A stretch of DNA of 64,000 nt from an uncultured Eubacteriales bacterium (GTDB lineage Bacteria > Bacillota > Clostridia > Oscillospirales > CAG-272): assembly GCA_934525675.1 (NCBI GenBank), contig CAKSZH010000010.1, positions 1 through 64,000 of the forward strand, given 5' to 3'. Under the pieces are notes generated by a model, which had not been told where the DNA came from, made no database searches, and saw nothing but the letters and a program-made list of their open reading frames with translations. The translations under genes and the position numbers were made by a program. Shown one piece after another: positions 30,727 to 39,041 of the stretch; within the stretch, counting starts at the first letter, position 1, and the number at the start of each line of letters is the position of its first letter.

Positions 30727-32724
30727 GTGCAACAACACAGTTATTTCCGACGACGCCTGACGGCAGTCGTCCTTACCGCCGCCATCGCGCTGGCGATGAC
30801 GCTTCCGGGGTTTGCAGTCCCCTATCAGGGGTCTGCCTCGTATATGTCGGGTAAATACTACGCCGCGCTGTCCGCTGTCACGCTGACCGGAAACGCAAGA
30901 ACGGATATCGTAAACATCGCCGCCTCCCAGATCGGTTACCGCGAAAGCGGAAGCAACTCCAATCTCTCCGGCACGGCAACGAGCGGTTCCGATTATACCG
31001 AATACGGCAGATGGTATGGGCTTCAGGATATGTGGTGCCAGATGTTTGTCTCCTTCTGCGCCGCGCTTGCCGGTGTCCCCGAAACGGTCATTCCCAAGAC
31101 TGCAAGTACCGTGACGGCTTTGAATTTCTTCCGTTCAGCCGGAAGAGCATATTCCCGTGCAACCGTTGCCGCGGGCGGGTATACTCCGCAGGCAGGCGAC
31201 CTTGTGTATTTCAGGTTCCCGCATAACCAGAACATCACCAATCATGTCGGCATTGTCACCGGTTACCGGAACGGTACTCTTTCCACGATTGAGGGAAATA
31301 CCAGCTCCGGGGACGGCTCCGGGGATACCGGCTATGTCCGCGCCAAAAGCTATTCCATCAGCAGTACATACATCGTCAGTATCTGTTCGCCGGACTACCC
31401 GGACCCGCCGGAAACGGATCACGTTCCCGGAGTTTATGCGGTAAAAGCAACCGCGCTCAACGTCCGCTCCGGTCCCGGTACCTCCTATGCCCGGATCGGA
31501 AGCCTCGCAAACGGGGCGGAGGTCCGGGTGACCGGCTTCCGCGGCGGTTGGGGACAGATCACCTACGACGGGAAAACGGGGTATGTATCCATGGATTATC
31601 TGGATTTCCGTTCGCTTCTGCCCGGCGGGACTCTGTATACGGTGACGGCATCCAGCCTGAACATCCGTGCGGGGGCGGGAACCTCCTATGCTTCGGTCGG
31701 ATACCTTCTTTCCGGCGAGCGGGTGACCGTCACCGCCACGTCGGCGGACGGGAGTTGGGGGCTGATTGCATATGCGAATGAAACCGGCTATGGTTGGGTT
31801 TCCATGCACTACCTTGCCGCCGTCCCCGATGTTCCCGACACCCCAGATACCCCCGAAACACCGGATACACCGGACACCCCCGACACACCGGAACACCCCG
31901 GTCAGTGGATCGGCGGGCGCTATTACCTGTGGGACGGCACCGACTATGCCCCCGCAAGCGGCTTCGTCCGGGAAGAGGCGGGAACCGTCTGCTTTGAAAA
32001 CGGTTACCGCGTGACGGGCTGGCGGCATTCCGACGGTTCTTCCGTAACCGTGACGGACGGCGTTTCCGAACAATACAGTACGAATCCGGAAGGGTTGTAC
32101 TATTTTCTCTCGGATACCGGATATATGGTGACGGACGAAAGCTATATGCTCGGCGGCTACCGAAGGGAATTCAACGCGAACCATACCGTGAAGCCGCTTG
32201 ACGGCTTGCAGAACCGTTACGGTGTGCTCTACTACTACAAAAACGGCGTCCTGCAGACCGGCTGGCAAACCGTGAACGGAGAGACCTATTACTTTCAGGC
32301 TTCCGCCGCGGTGTACGGTCAGGCGGCAAGTATGTGGATGGTCATCGGCGGCAGGGTGTATTATTTCTACGCCTCCACCTCGGACACGCCCTATGCGCTC
32401 AAGACCTCCGGCACGATCGGCGGGGTTGCGTACTCCTATGATCCCGACGACGGGCACATCCTCTATGACGGATTCCTTAACTGCGCCTATGCGAACGGGC
32501 AGCACGAGAATTCCCCCGCGACGGTCACCCACCGCGACGCGACCGCAAGATACTTCATCGGCGGCGTGATGCAGTACGGCTGGATTACCGTTGGAGGGGA
32601 GAAGTATTACCTCTATCTGAACGGTTCGTCCAACGGTCCGGGGTTCCTTTGCGTGACCTCCCGTACCATCGGCGGCGTGTGGCACTCCTTCCGCGAGGAC
32701 GGTGTCTGCACGGACGAAACTTAA
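30727..32724 (+). CDS. Secreted CHAP-like amidase with two SH3b domains and cell-wall-binding repeats
   Basis: This is a likely cell-wall hydrolase or amidase outside the cell. GTG 30727 gives 665 aa with a classic signal peptide: QQHSYFRRR, hydrophobic core, then PGFAVP. Upstream in-frame starts (ATG 30664, GTG 30604) would give an overlong leader; none has a strong ribosome site. A CHAP/NlpC-like domain (about 60-215) shows catalytic Cys in MWCQMFVSFCA, His in NHVGIVTGY and Asn in IEGNTS. Two SH3b domains follow (ALNVRSGPGTSYARIGSL, about 240-300; SLNIRAGAGTSYASVGYL, about 305-365). A Pro-Asp-Thr linker (about 370-395, repeated DTPDTPE units) leads to choline/glucan-binding-type repeats to the end, e.g. 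TGWQTVNGETYYFQ and YGWITVGGEKYYLYL. Confidence 0.86.
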   Translation: MQQHSYFRRRLTAVVLTAAIALAMTLPGFAVPYQGSASYMSGKYYAALSAVTLTGNARTDIVNIAASQIGYRESGSNSNLSGTATSGSDYTEYGRWYGLQDMWCQMFVSFCAALAGVPETVIPKTASTVTALNFFRSAGRAYSRATVAAGGYTPQAGDLVYFRFPHNQNITNHVGIVTGYRNGTLSTIEGNTSSGDGSGDTGYVRAKSYSISSTYIVSICSPDYPDPPETDHVPGVYAVKATALNVRSGPGTSYARIGSLANGAEVRVTGFRGGWGQITYDGKTGYVSMDYLDFRSLLPGGTLYTVTASSLNIRAGAGTSYASVGYLLSGERVTVTATSADGSWGLIAYANETGYGWVSMHYLAAVPDVPDTPDTPETPDTPDTPDTPEHPGQWIGGRYYLWDGTDYAPASGFVREEAGTVCFENGYRVTGWRHSDGSSVTVTDGVSEQYSTNPEGLYYFLSDTGYMVTDESYMLGGYRREFNANHTVKPLDGLQNRYGVLYYYKNGVLQTGWQTVNGETYYFQASAAVYGQAASMWMVIGGRVYYFYASTSDTPYALKTSGTIGGVAYSYDPDDGHILYDGFLNCAYANGQHENSPATVTHRDATARYFIGGVMQYGWITVGGEKYYLYLNGSSNGPGFLCVTSRTIGGVWHSFREDGVCTDET

Positions 32725-32734
32725 TATGAAAATG

Positions 32735-32771
32735 ACCGGGACATTACACTTTCGTAATGTTCCGGTTTTTT
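32735..32771 (+). terminator. Rho-independent terminator after the CHAP-SH3 gene
   Basis: A 13-bp stem, ACCGGGACATTAC with GTAATGTTCCGGT (one G-T pair), is followed by a T-run to 32771. It directly abuts the next promoter. Confidence 0.9.
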
Positions 32772-32772
32772 C

Positions 32773-32801
32773 TTGACAGGGTACGCGCGGGGGATTATAA
32801 T
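32773..32801 (+). promoter_or_regulatory. Consensus sigma-A promoter of the U32-uppP-rnmV operon
   Basis: TTGACA (32773-32778), 17-bp spacer, TATAAT (32796-32801). Confidence 0.92.
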
Positions 32802-32915
32802 AAAGAGGATGAAACCAGGGTCTGCGCGTTGTATGCACGGCGCGCGGAAAAAGATACGAGAGAAAAGTACATCGCATGACGCGCGGGATGGCGCGTGTGC
32901 CGGAAGGAGAACGGG

Positions 32916-34214
32916 ATGCCGGAGCTTTTGTCCCCCGCGGGGAATTTTGAAAAATTGGAGGCGGCGCTGCGCTATGGCGCGGACGCAGTCTATCTTGCCG
33001 GCAAGCAGTTCGGAATGCGTTCGGCGGCGGACAACTTCACGGTGGAGGAGATCTATCGCGCCGCAGAGCTGGTACACTCGCTCGGAAAGAAGCTGTACCT
33101 GACGGTCAACACCATGCCGCGCACCGATGAGTACCCGGCGCTCCGCCGGTTCCTCTCGGACATCCGTGACGCGGGAATCGACGCGATGATCGTCGCGGAT
33201 ATGGGTGTGATTTCTGTTGTGAAGCAGCTGCTTCCCGACATGGAGATTCACATTTCCACGCAGGCAAGCATCGTCAGCCCGGAAGCCGCGCTTGCCTGGG
33301 CTTCGCTCGGCGCCAAGCGGCTGGTGCTCGCAAGAGAACTTCGCTTTTCCGAGATCCGCGCCATCCGCGACGCTCTGCCGAAGGAGGTGGAGCTGGAAGC
33401 CTTCATCCACGGCTCCATGTGCGTGTCATACAGCGGCAGATGCCTGCTTGCCAACCTCATGAACGGGCGCGACGGCAATCGCGGTACCTGCTCCCAGCCC
33501 TGCCGCTGGAACTATGTCCTGTACGAGGAAAAGCATCCCGATATGCCCATTCCGATCGAGGAGACCGAGCTTGGCACCTTCATCATGTCCTCCAAGGATA
33601 TGTGTACCATCGGCATTATCCCGGAGCTGATGAAGAGCGGTATTGATTCCTTCAAAATTGAGGGGCGCATGAAGAGCGCGTATTATACCGCCGTTGTGAC
33701 CAATACCTACCGAATGGCAATGGATGCGTACCTCCGCGATCCGGAGCATTATGCCTTTGATCCCCGCTGGATGGACGAGCTGGACAGCGTTTCCCACCGA
33801 GAGTACGCGACGGGCTTTTATCTCGATAATCCGATGGAGAATCCCCAGATCGTCAGCGCCTGCGGCTACCTCCGCGAAAAGGCATACTTTGCAACCGCGA
33901 CCGAATATACTGATGCAAAGATGCCGCAGCTGCCCGTTCCGATCGTGACGGAGGAGGGAAGAATCTATCGGTTCCGCCAGAAAAACAAGGTGGCCGTCGG
34001 GGATACCGCGGAGATCATTTCTCCCGGGCTTGTCGGGCGGGCGTTTCCCGTGACCGGGCTGTACGCGGAGGACGGTACTCCCATTCCGGCGGCGCCGCAT
34101 CCGTCCATGATCTTTTTCTGCCGCGTGCCGTTTGACGTGCATCCCGGCGACATTCTACGCGCAGGCGACGCAAAAGGGTTTACCCCGCGCGCGCCGGAGC
34201 CGAAAAAATGCTGA
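32916..34214 (+). CDS. U32-family protein, TrhP-like (tRNA uridine hydroxylation)
   Basis: U32 proteins of this type, once called collagenases, support 5-hydroxylation of U34 in tRNAs (TrhP in E. coli and B. subtilis). The 432-aa protein shows the family start PELLSPAGNFEKLEAALRYG, ADAVYLAGKQFGMR and the signature SGRCLLANLMNGRDGNRGTC followed by SQPCRW. The cysteines of that region bind an Fe-S cluster in characterised members. A C-terminal beta-barrel-like domain (about 340-425) is present. AAGGAGA lies before ATG 32916; the earlier in-frame ATG at 32895 has no such site. The substrate assignment within U32 is by family, so moderate. Confidence 0.88.
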   Translation: MPELLSPAGNFEKLEAALRYGADAVYLAGKQFGMRSAADNFTVEEIYRAAELVHSLGKKLYLTVNTMPRTDEYPALRRFLSDIRDAGIDAMIVADMGVISVVKQLLPDMEIHISTQASIVSPEAALAWASLGAKRLVLARELRFSEIRAIRDALPKEVELEAFIHGSMCVSYSGRCLLANLMNGRDGNRGTCSQPCRWNYVLYEEKHPDMPIPIEETELGTFIMSSKDMCTIGIIPELMKSGIDSFKIEGRMKSAYYTAVVTNTYRMAMDAYLRDPEHYAFDPRWMDELDSVSHREYATGFYLDNPMENPQIVSACGYLREKAYFATATEYTDAKMPQLPVPIVTEEGRIYRFRQKNKVAVGDTAEIISPGLVGRAFPVTGLYAEDGTPIPAAPHPSMIFFCRVPFDVHPGDILRAGDAKGFTPRAPEPKKC

Positions 34215-34273
34215 CAAACGAATGAACCGCCTGGGCGGATTCCGAATCATGCGAACCGAAAGGGGAAAACCTT

Positions 34274-34333
34274 TGCATGGATAAACTGTTTGAGATACTC
34301 AAATGCATGGATAAACTGTTTGAGATACTCAAA
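34274..34333 (+). repeat. Perfect 30-bp tandem duplication at the uppP start
   Basis: 34274-34303 and 34304-34333 are identical. Each copy carries TGC, the start ATG and the codons for DKLFEILK. The duplication is in frame and adds ten residues to the N-terminus. Confidence 0.95.
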
Positions 34334-35197
34334 GCCGTGCTGTACGGCATCATCGAAGGAATTACAGAATGGCTCCCCGTGTCGTCCACGGGGCACCTCA
34401 TCCTCATCGGAGACCTGCTTCCGTTCCGGCTCGGCGACGAGACCTTCAACGCGGAATTCTCCGAAATGTTTGAGGTCGTCATCCAGCTCGGCGCGATCCT
34501 TGCGGTCGTCGTGCTGTTCTTTCATAAGCTCTGGCCGTTTTCTCCGTCCAAGACCCGGGAAGAGAAAAAGAGTACATGGGTTCTCTGGGGCAAGGTGCTC
34601 ATCGCCAGTATCCCCGCGGGACTGATCGGCGTGGTCGGCGACAAGCTGCTTGAAAAGATTACCGGCAAGGACATCAACGGATGGCTGTATAACAGTGTCG
34701 TCGTTGCCGTTGCCCTCATTGTGTACGGGATCCTGTTCATTGTGATCGAGAAGCTGCGGAAGGGGAAGGCGAACCGCGTCGAGACCGTGGACGGAGTGAC
34801 CTGCCGCCACGCGCTCGGCATGGGAGCGTTTCAGGCGCTGTCCATGATTCCCGGCACCTCGCGTTCGGGCTCCACCATCCTCGGCGGTATGTGCATGGGG
34901 CTTTCCCGTACTGCCGCGGCGGAGTTCTCTTTCTTTATGGCGATTCCCGTCATGGCAGGCGCAAGCCTTGTCAAGGCGCTCGGCTTCTTCAGATACGTTT
35001 CCGGGGAGGGCGTTTCGGTTCCGGGACTTGCATGGGCGGTCCTTCTCGTCGGCTGTATCGTTTCTTTTGCGGTCTCCATGATCGCCATCCGTTTCCTTAT
35101 GGATTTTGTCAGAAAGCATTCCTTCTCCGCGTTCGGTATTTACCGCATCGCGCTCGGTCTGCTGGTGCTCGGATTCTTCCTCTTCTCCCGCGCCTGA
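34277..35197 (+). CDS. uppP: Undecaprenyl-diphosphatase UppP (BacA)
   Basis: UppP dephosphorylates undecaprenyl diphosphate at the membrane to regenerate the lipid carrier for peptidoglycan and other surface polymers. It confers low-level bacitracin tolerance when abundant. The 306-aa polytopic protein has the catalytic motifs EGITEWLPVSSTGHLIL (about 25-41) and PGTSRSGSTI (about 190-199). The N-terminus reads MDKLFEILKC twice because of the 30-bp tandem duplication. ATG 34277 is closer to the AAGGGG ribosome site, so the duplicated residues are probably translated, but ATG 34307 would yield a normal-length protein. It is in an operon with the U32 gene and rnmV. Confidence 0.95.
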   Translation: MDKLFEILKCMDKLFEILKAVLYGIIEGITEWLPVSSTGHLILIGDLLPFRLGDETFNAEFSEMFEVVIQLGAILAVVVLFFHKLWPFSPSKTREEKKSTWVLWGKVLIASIPAGLIGVVGDKLLEKITGKDINGWLYNSVVVAVALIVYGILFIVIEKLRKGKANRVETVDGVTCRHALGMGAFQALSMIPGTSRSGSTILGGMCMGLSRTAAAEFSFFMAIPVMAGASLVKALGFFRYVSGEGVSVPGLAWAVLLVGCIVSFAVSMIAIRFLMDFVRKHSFSAFGIYRIALGLLVLGFFLFSRA

Positions 35198-35209
35198 CAG
35201 GAGGAAACT

Positions 35210-35875
35210 ATGAAAGAAAAACTCAAATTGCCGTATCCCGTTATCGTGGAGGGAAAGTACGATTGTCTTCGCCTCCTTTCGGTCGCGGATTGCCGCGTGA
35301 TCCGGACGGACGGCTTTGGCGTGTTCAATCAGAAGGAAAAACTCGCGGTCATCCGCGCGCTTGCAAAATCCACGCCCCTGATCCTGCTCACCGACAGCGA
35401 CGGGGCGGGGAAGCTGATCCGGTCGTATATTACCCGCGCACTGCCGGGCGACCGACTGATTCAGCTGTACATTCCCCAGATCAAGGGGAAGGAAAAGCGC
35501 AAGGAAGCCCCCTCTGCCGACGGCTACCTCGGCGTGGAGGGCATGGGAAACGACCTGCTCTACGACCTGCTCAAGCCGTACTGTGACCCGGAGAAGTACC
35601 GCGCCTATGCAGAGAATCCGCTTTCCAAAACGGATTTTTACATTGACGGACTGACCGGCGGGGAAAACAGCACCAAGCGGCGGGACGAGATTGCCGCGAA
35701 ATTCGACCTGCCCGCGGGCATGACCCCGAACGCGCTTCTTGCGGCGCTCCGTACCGTGACGGATTATAGCGGTTATCTTGCCGCAGTCGGAAGGGAACCC
35801 GCACCGGACAAACACGCGGACGGCACGGCAAAGGACCCGCCCGACCGGGCTTTCTGCGAACCGGAAAACGGGTAA
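35210..35875 (+). CDS. rnmV: Ribonuclease M5-like Toprim protein
   Basis: RNase M5 matures 5S rRNA in low-GC Gram-positives. The 221-aa product has the Toprim motifs VIVEGKYD (about 11-18, catalytic Glu) and LLTDSDGAGK (about 60-69, DxD). A C-terminal domain (about 125-205, resembling DUF4093) recognises rRNA in the family. The last ~20 residues are a charged tail. GGAGG precedes ATG 35210, 12 bases after uppP. The usual neighbour ksgA is absent here. Confidence 0.9.
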   Translation: MKEKLKLPYPVIVEGKYDCLRLLSVADCRVIRTDGFGVFNQKEKLAVIRALAKSTPLILLTDSDGAGKLIRSYITRALPGDRLIQLYIPQIKGKEKRKEAPSADGYLGVEGMGNDLLYDLLKPYCDPEKYRAYAENPLSKTDFYIDGLTGGENSTKRRDEIAAKFDLPAGMTPNALLAALRTVTDYSGYLAAVGREPAPDKHADGTAKDPPDRAFCEPENG

Positions 35876-35918
35876 AGCCGATCATACAAAAAAATTATCA
35901 GAAATTTTGAAAAAAGTC

Positions 35919-35947
35919 TTGCATTCCGGCGATTGATGTGATATAAT
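35919..35947 (+). promoter_or_regulatory. Sigma-A promoter of tRNA-Glu
   Basis: TTGCAT (35919-35924), 17-bp spacer, TATAAT (35942-35947), 19 bp before the mature tRNA end. Confidence 0.85.
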
Positions 35948-35966
35948 ACAAAAGTCGCCGAAATCC

Positions 35967-36041
35967 GGCCCCTTAGTCAAACGGTTAAGACGTCGCCCTC
36001 TCACGGCGAAGATATGGGTTCGATTCCCGTAGGGGTCACCA
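35967..36041 (+). tRNA. tRNA-Glu (CTC), CCA encoded
   Basis: This 75-nt cloverleaf has acceptor arms GGCCCCT and AGGGGTC, anticodon stem TCGCC/GGCGA with loop CTCTCAC (anticodon CTC), T-arm TGGGTTCGATTCCCG and encoded CCA (36039-36041). It reads GAG codons. Confidence 0.95.
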
Positions 36042-36078
36042 AAAAGCCCTGCCACCCTTTTGGGTGGCAGGGCTTTTT
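36042..36078 (+). terminator. Terminator of tRNA-Glu
   Basis: A stem of about 16 bp with core GCCCTGCCACCC/GGGTGGCAGGGC and loop TTTT, followed by five T, begins right after the CCA. Confidence 0.93.
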
Positions 36079-36365
36079 GCAACCCGTACCAATAAGCGAC
36101 CCGGCGCAAGCGAAGAGAACTTCAAAATCCACAAAATAAACCCGCTTGCGCATGGGTTCGGAACATTCGGACTGCCGGTGGCAGTCCGAATGCCAGTTTG
36201 CGTCAGCAAATCTTGCGTCGGAGCGAAGCGGAGACTGTTCCCGTAGGCGACATCCCGTACATTTGAATTTTCACACTTTCCATTCGGAAGGCGTTTTTGT
36301 TTTTTGCCGGCGCGGCAATACACATTTCGCTTGCCCGGAAATCACCTGCAAGACTTTTTGGAAAA
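36079..36365. other. Structured gene-free region downstream of tRNA-Glu
   Basis: I see no gene here. The region holds arms CGCAAGCG/CGCTTGCG (about 36105-36152) and a perfect 13-bp hairpin CATTCGGACTGCC/GGCAGTCCGAATG (about 36162-36190). It also has two pieces resembling the tRNA-Glu T-arm: ATGGGTTCGG near 36149, and TTCCCGTAGGCGAC near 36237 versus TTCCCGTAGGGGTC in the tRNA. The layout recalls the tRNA-Leu(GAG) downstream repeats. Confidence 0.5.
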
Positions 36366-37358
36366 TCACATTTCCGTAATCCGATCAATCTTTTCCTGTT
36401 CTTCTTTGGAAAAAGAAGTATTCTCCAACGCCTTGATATTGTCCAGAATCTGAGACGGCTTGGATGCGCCGATCAGGACACTTGTCACGATCCCGTCGCG
36501 CAGAATCCAGCTGAGTGCCATTTCGGCAAGTGTCTGTCCGCGGGCGGATGCAATTTCATTGAGGGCGCTGATCTGGTGCAGGCGCTTTTCCGTCAGATCT
36601 GCCGCGTGCAGGAAACGTCCGTCCGTTCTGATGCGGCTGTCTTCCGGAATGCCGTGCAGATACCGGTCCGTCAGCATTCCCTGCGCCAGGGGACTGAAGG
36701 CAATGATGCCCTTTTCAAGCCGGGCGGCGGTTTCCTTCAGACCGTTTTGCTCGATGGTACGGTCAAAAATGGAGTAGCGGTTCTGGTTGATGATGAACGG
36801 GCAGTGAAGCTCGTTCAGAATTTTGCAGGCTTTCTCCATGGTCTCGCCGTCATAATTGGAGAGACCGACGTACAGAGCCTTGCCTGCCGCGACCGCCTGC
36901 GCGAGCGCGCCCATGGTCTCCTCGAGCGGGGTTTCGGGGTCCATGCGGTGGTGATAGAAGATATCCACATAAGGAAGCCCCATGCGCTGTAAGCTCTGGT
37001 CAAGGCTTGCGAGAAGATATTTTCTGCTGCCCCAGTTTCCGTAAGGCCCGTCCCACATCTCGTAGCCAGCCTTCGTGGTGATGATCAGCTCGTCGCGGTA
37101 GGCACCAAGCTCCTCGCGGAGAATGCGCCCCAGGTTCCGTTCGGCACTCCCGGGGTTCGGTCCGTAGTTGTTTGCCAGATCGAAATGCGTGATTCCGTGG
37201 TCGAAGGCAGTGAAGCAGAGCTGTTTCATGTTCTCATAGAGCGACGAATCGCCGAAGTTGTGCCAGAAGCCGAGTGAAACGGCAGGAAGCTGCAGTCCGC
37301 TCTTTCCGCAGTGCGAATATTGCATGGACTGATAGCGCGTGTCCTGTGCCTGATACAT
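36366..37358 (-). CDS. Aldo/keto reductase (YghZ-like)
   Basis: The 330-aa protein is a TIM-barrel NADPH-dependent aldehyde/ketone reductase of the YghZ/Gpr group, which reduces L-glyceraldehyde 3-phosphate and methylglyoxal in E. coli. The catalytic tetrad is visible: Asp and Tyr in HFDLANNYGPNPGSAE, Lys in IITTKAGYEMW and His in FYHHRMD. The group's insert WDGPYGNWGSRKY is present, as is the cofactor loop SVLIGASKPSQILDN. ATG 37358 has GGGAGG upstream. It is transcribed from a MerR-type promoter shared with the divergent regulator, so it is probably induced by a reactive carbonyl or redox stress (inference). Confidence 0.93.
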   Translation of the reverse strand: MYQAQDTRYQSMQYSHCGKSGLQLPAVSLGFWHNFGDSSLYENMKQLCFTAFDHGITHFDLANNYGPNPGSAERNLGRILREELGAYRDELIITTKAGYEMWDGPYGNWGSRKYLLASLDQSLQRMGLPYVDIFYHHRMDPETPLEETMGALAQAVAAGKALYVGLSNYDGETMEKACKILNELHCPFIINQNRYSIFDRTIEQNGLKETAARLEKGIIAFSPLAQGMLTDRYLHGIPEDSRIRTDGRFLHAADLTEKRLHQISALNEIASARGQTLAEMALSWILRDGIVTSVLIGASKPSQILDNIKALENTSFSKEEQEKIDRITEM

Positions 37359-37394
37359 GATGATTCCTCCCCATATAAAAATCGTTCTTTACAA

Positions 37395-37425
37395 ATTCTA
37401 TCACTTCAAGTATACTTGAAGTCAA
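37395..37425 (-). promoter_or_regulatory. MerR-type promoter with 20-bp palindromic operator
   Basis: On the minus strand TTGACT (37420-37425) and TAGAAT (37395-37400) are separated by 19 bp, the over-long spacer that MerR activators untwist. The spacer is occupied by a perfect palindrome ACTTCAAGTA/TACTTGAAGT (37403-37422). It reads toward the aldo/keto reductase, and the regulator gene lies on the other side. Confidence 0.92.
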
Positions 37426-37461
37426 GAGGATTTTTCAAAAAATTTCGGGAGGAACGGAAAG

Positions 37462-37887
37462 ATGAAAGAATATACGATCCGGGAAATTTCAAAACTGTTC
37501 GGGCTCCCCGCATCGACCATCCGGTATTACGAAGACGAGGGGATCCTGACCGACGTTGCCAGAACCGCGTCCGGGCAACGTATTTTCACGGACGGTCATG
37601 TCAACCGAATCAAAACCATCTGCTGCTTTAAGAACACGGGGATGACGATCGCCGAACTCAAACAGTTCTTTGCATATGAAACGGATGAATCGGTGCACCT
37701 GGATGACATCCTGGCACTCTTACGGCAGCGCAGGGATTGTGCGGCGGCGCAGATCAGGCAACTGAAAGAGAACTATGCCCACGTACTGCGGAAAATCCAT
37801 TATTATGAGGATATCCGGGAAAGCCTGACCGATCACCTGCCGCTTCCGCGGTGGGAGGATTATAAAGAGAGAACGTACGACGAGTAA
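37462..37887 (+). CDS. MerR-family transcriptional regulator
   Basis: The 141-aa protein has an N-terminal winged helix (about 1-70: YTIREISKLFGLPASTIRYY, then EDEGIL), the family's RIKTICCFKNTGMTIAELKQ segment and a dimerisation coiled coil (about 80-120). It lacks the paired cysteines of SoxR or metal-sensing MerR proteins and best fits the group that controls aldo/keto reductases (AdhR/YcgE-like). The divergent layout and the palindrome within the 19-bp promoter spacer indicate that it activates the reductase and may control itself. GGGAGG precedes ATG 37462. Confidence 0.93.
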   Translation: MKEYTIREISKLFGLPASTIRYYEDEGILTDVARTASGQRIFTDGHVNRIKTICCFKNTGMTIAELKQFFAYETDESVHLDDILALLRQRRDCAAAQIRQLKENYAHVLRKIHYYEDIRESLTDHLPLPRWEDYKERTYDE

Positions 37888-38009
37888 AACAGATCTGCTT
37901 GCAGGAAGAATCTGCCGGCTGCTACCGGCGGTCGACGGACCGTATGTCCTTTTGCGTGAGCCGGTCCACACCGGTTGTCCCGGTAGATACTCTTCACCGG
38001 AATCTTTAC

Positions 38010-38036
38010 CGCCGCCCTCCCGGGCGGCGTTTTTTT
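38010..38036 (+). terminator. Rho-independent terminator after the MerR gene
   Basis: An 8-bp stem, CGCCGCCC/GGGCGGCG, has loop TCCC and is followed by seven T. Confidence 0.92.
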
Positions 38037-38138
38037 GTCTGTCATAGTTTCACCCCTCACCTGCATATATTTTTCCGATGTCCCCGGAACGACAGATTTC
38101 CCGGACAAGGTGTGCTATGCTGAAGCGGGGGTGAGAAA

Positions 38139-39008
38139 ATGTACGGAACCGATGTTTATGCGGATATTCTGTTTTTAGTCAACCTCAGCATGGATTATCT
38201 GTGCTTCTACCTGACAAACGGAATCCTGCACCGAAAACCCCGCGCCTTCCGGATGCTGCTTGCGTCGGTGCTGGGCGCGTTTTACGCGGTCGCGGCGGTC
38301 TTTCTGCCGGTCGGGAAGGTCACGGCGTTCCTTGCCGATATCACAGTTTGTGCCGTTATGTGCGCGATCGTGTACGCAAAGCGCGGCGAGGCGTTCCGCA
38401 ATTATCTGGTTTCCACCGGCGTGTATTTCGGCATTTCCGCATTGCTCGGCGGACTGATGACCGCATTCTGTTCACTTCTCAATCACCTCGGTCTGCCGCT
38501 TGAAGTGATCGGAAAAGACGGGTTGTCCGCGTGGCTGTTCGCGCTTCTCGCCGCGGTTTCGGCGACAGTTGCCGGAACGGTCGGGAAGTTCTTCCGCAAA
38601 AGCGCCGGGGAACAGACGGCGACGGTCGGGATCAACTGCCGGGGAAGAGAAGTCAGCCTGCGCGCCAAGGTGGACAGCGGAAACCTGCTCCGCGATCCAG
38701 TCAGCGGGAAGCCCGTGATTCTGACCGCGCTTCACCCGGTTTCGGTGCTTCTTCCGCCGGGGCTTGCCGGCGTGATCCGCCGCGGGGACTTTACCTCGGA
38801 GGATTTCCGATCCGCGTGCGGCGGCCTGCGTATCCGGCTGATTCCGTCACACACGGCGACCGGGGACGGAATGCTGATCGGGATTCTTCCCGAACGCGTC
38901 ACCGTGACCGATTCGCGCGGAACGCGGGAGATCGACGCGCTGTTTGCCCCGACGGATCTTCGTGTCCCCGGTTATGAAGCCCTGCTTCCGCCGGAAACCG
39001 ATCTGTGA
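38139..39008 (+). CDS. spoIIGA: Sigma-E processing peptidase SpoIIGA
   Basis: SpoIIGA is a membrane aspartyl protease that removes the pro-sequence of sigma-E in the mother cell after asymmetric division. The 289-aa protein has five or six N-terminal helices (about 8-155: YADILFLVNLSMDYLCFYLT and others). The cytoplasmic protease domain carries catalytic Asp178 in KVDSGNLLRDP (matching DTGN) and a second conserved stretch FAPTDLRVPGYEALLP. The gene directly precedes sigE, the classic pairing. GGGGGTGA precedes ATG 38139. I see no clear 0A-box/promoter in the 100 bases upstream. Confidence 0.93.
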   Translation: MYGTDVYADILFLVNLSMDYLCFYLTNGILHRKPRAFRMLLASVLGAFYAVAAVFLPVGKVTAFLADITVCAVMCAIVYAKRGEAFRNYLVSTGVYFGISALLGGLMTAFCSLLNHLGLPLEVIGKDGLSAWLFALLAAVSATVAGTVGKFFRKSAGEQTATVGINCRGREVSLRAKVDSGNLLRDPVSGKPVILTALHPVSVLLPPGLAGVIRRGDFTSEDFRSACGGLRIRLIPSHTATGDGMLIGILPERVTVTDSRGTREIDALFAPTDLRVPGYEALLPPETDL

Positions 39009-39041
39009 GTACCGAAAAGTAACGGAAGGAGCTTTGTGCAT

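Noticed and set aside
36297..36992. 231-codon plus-strand frame opposite the aldo/keto reductase
   Set aside because: Antisense to a gene with complete catalytic tetrad, promoter and operator.
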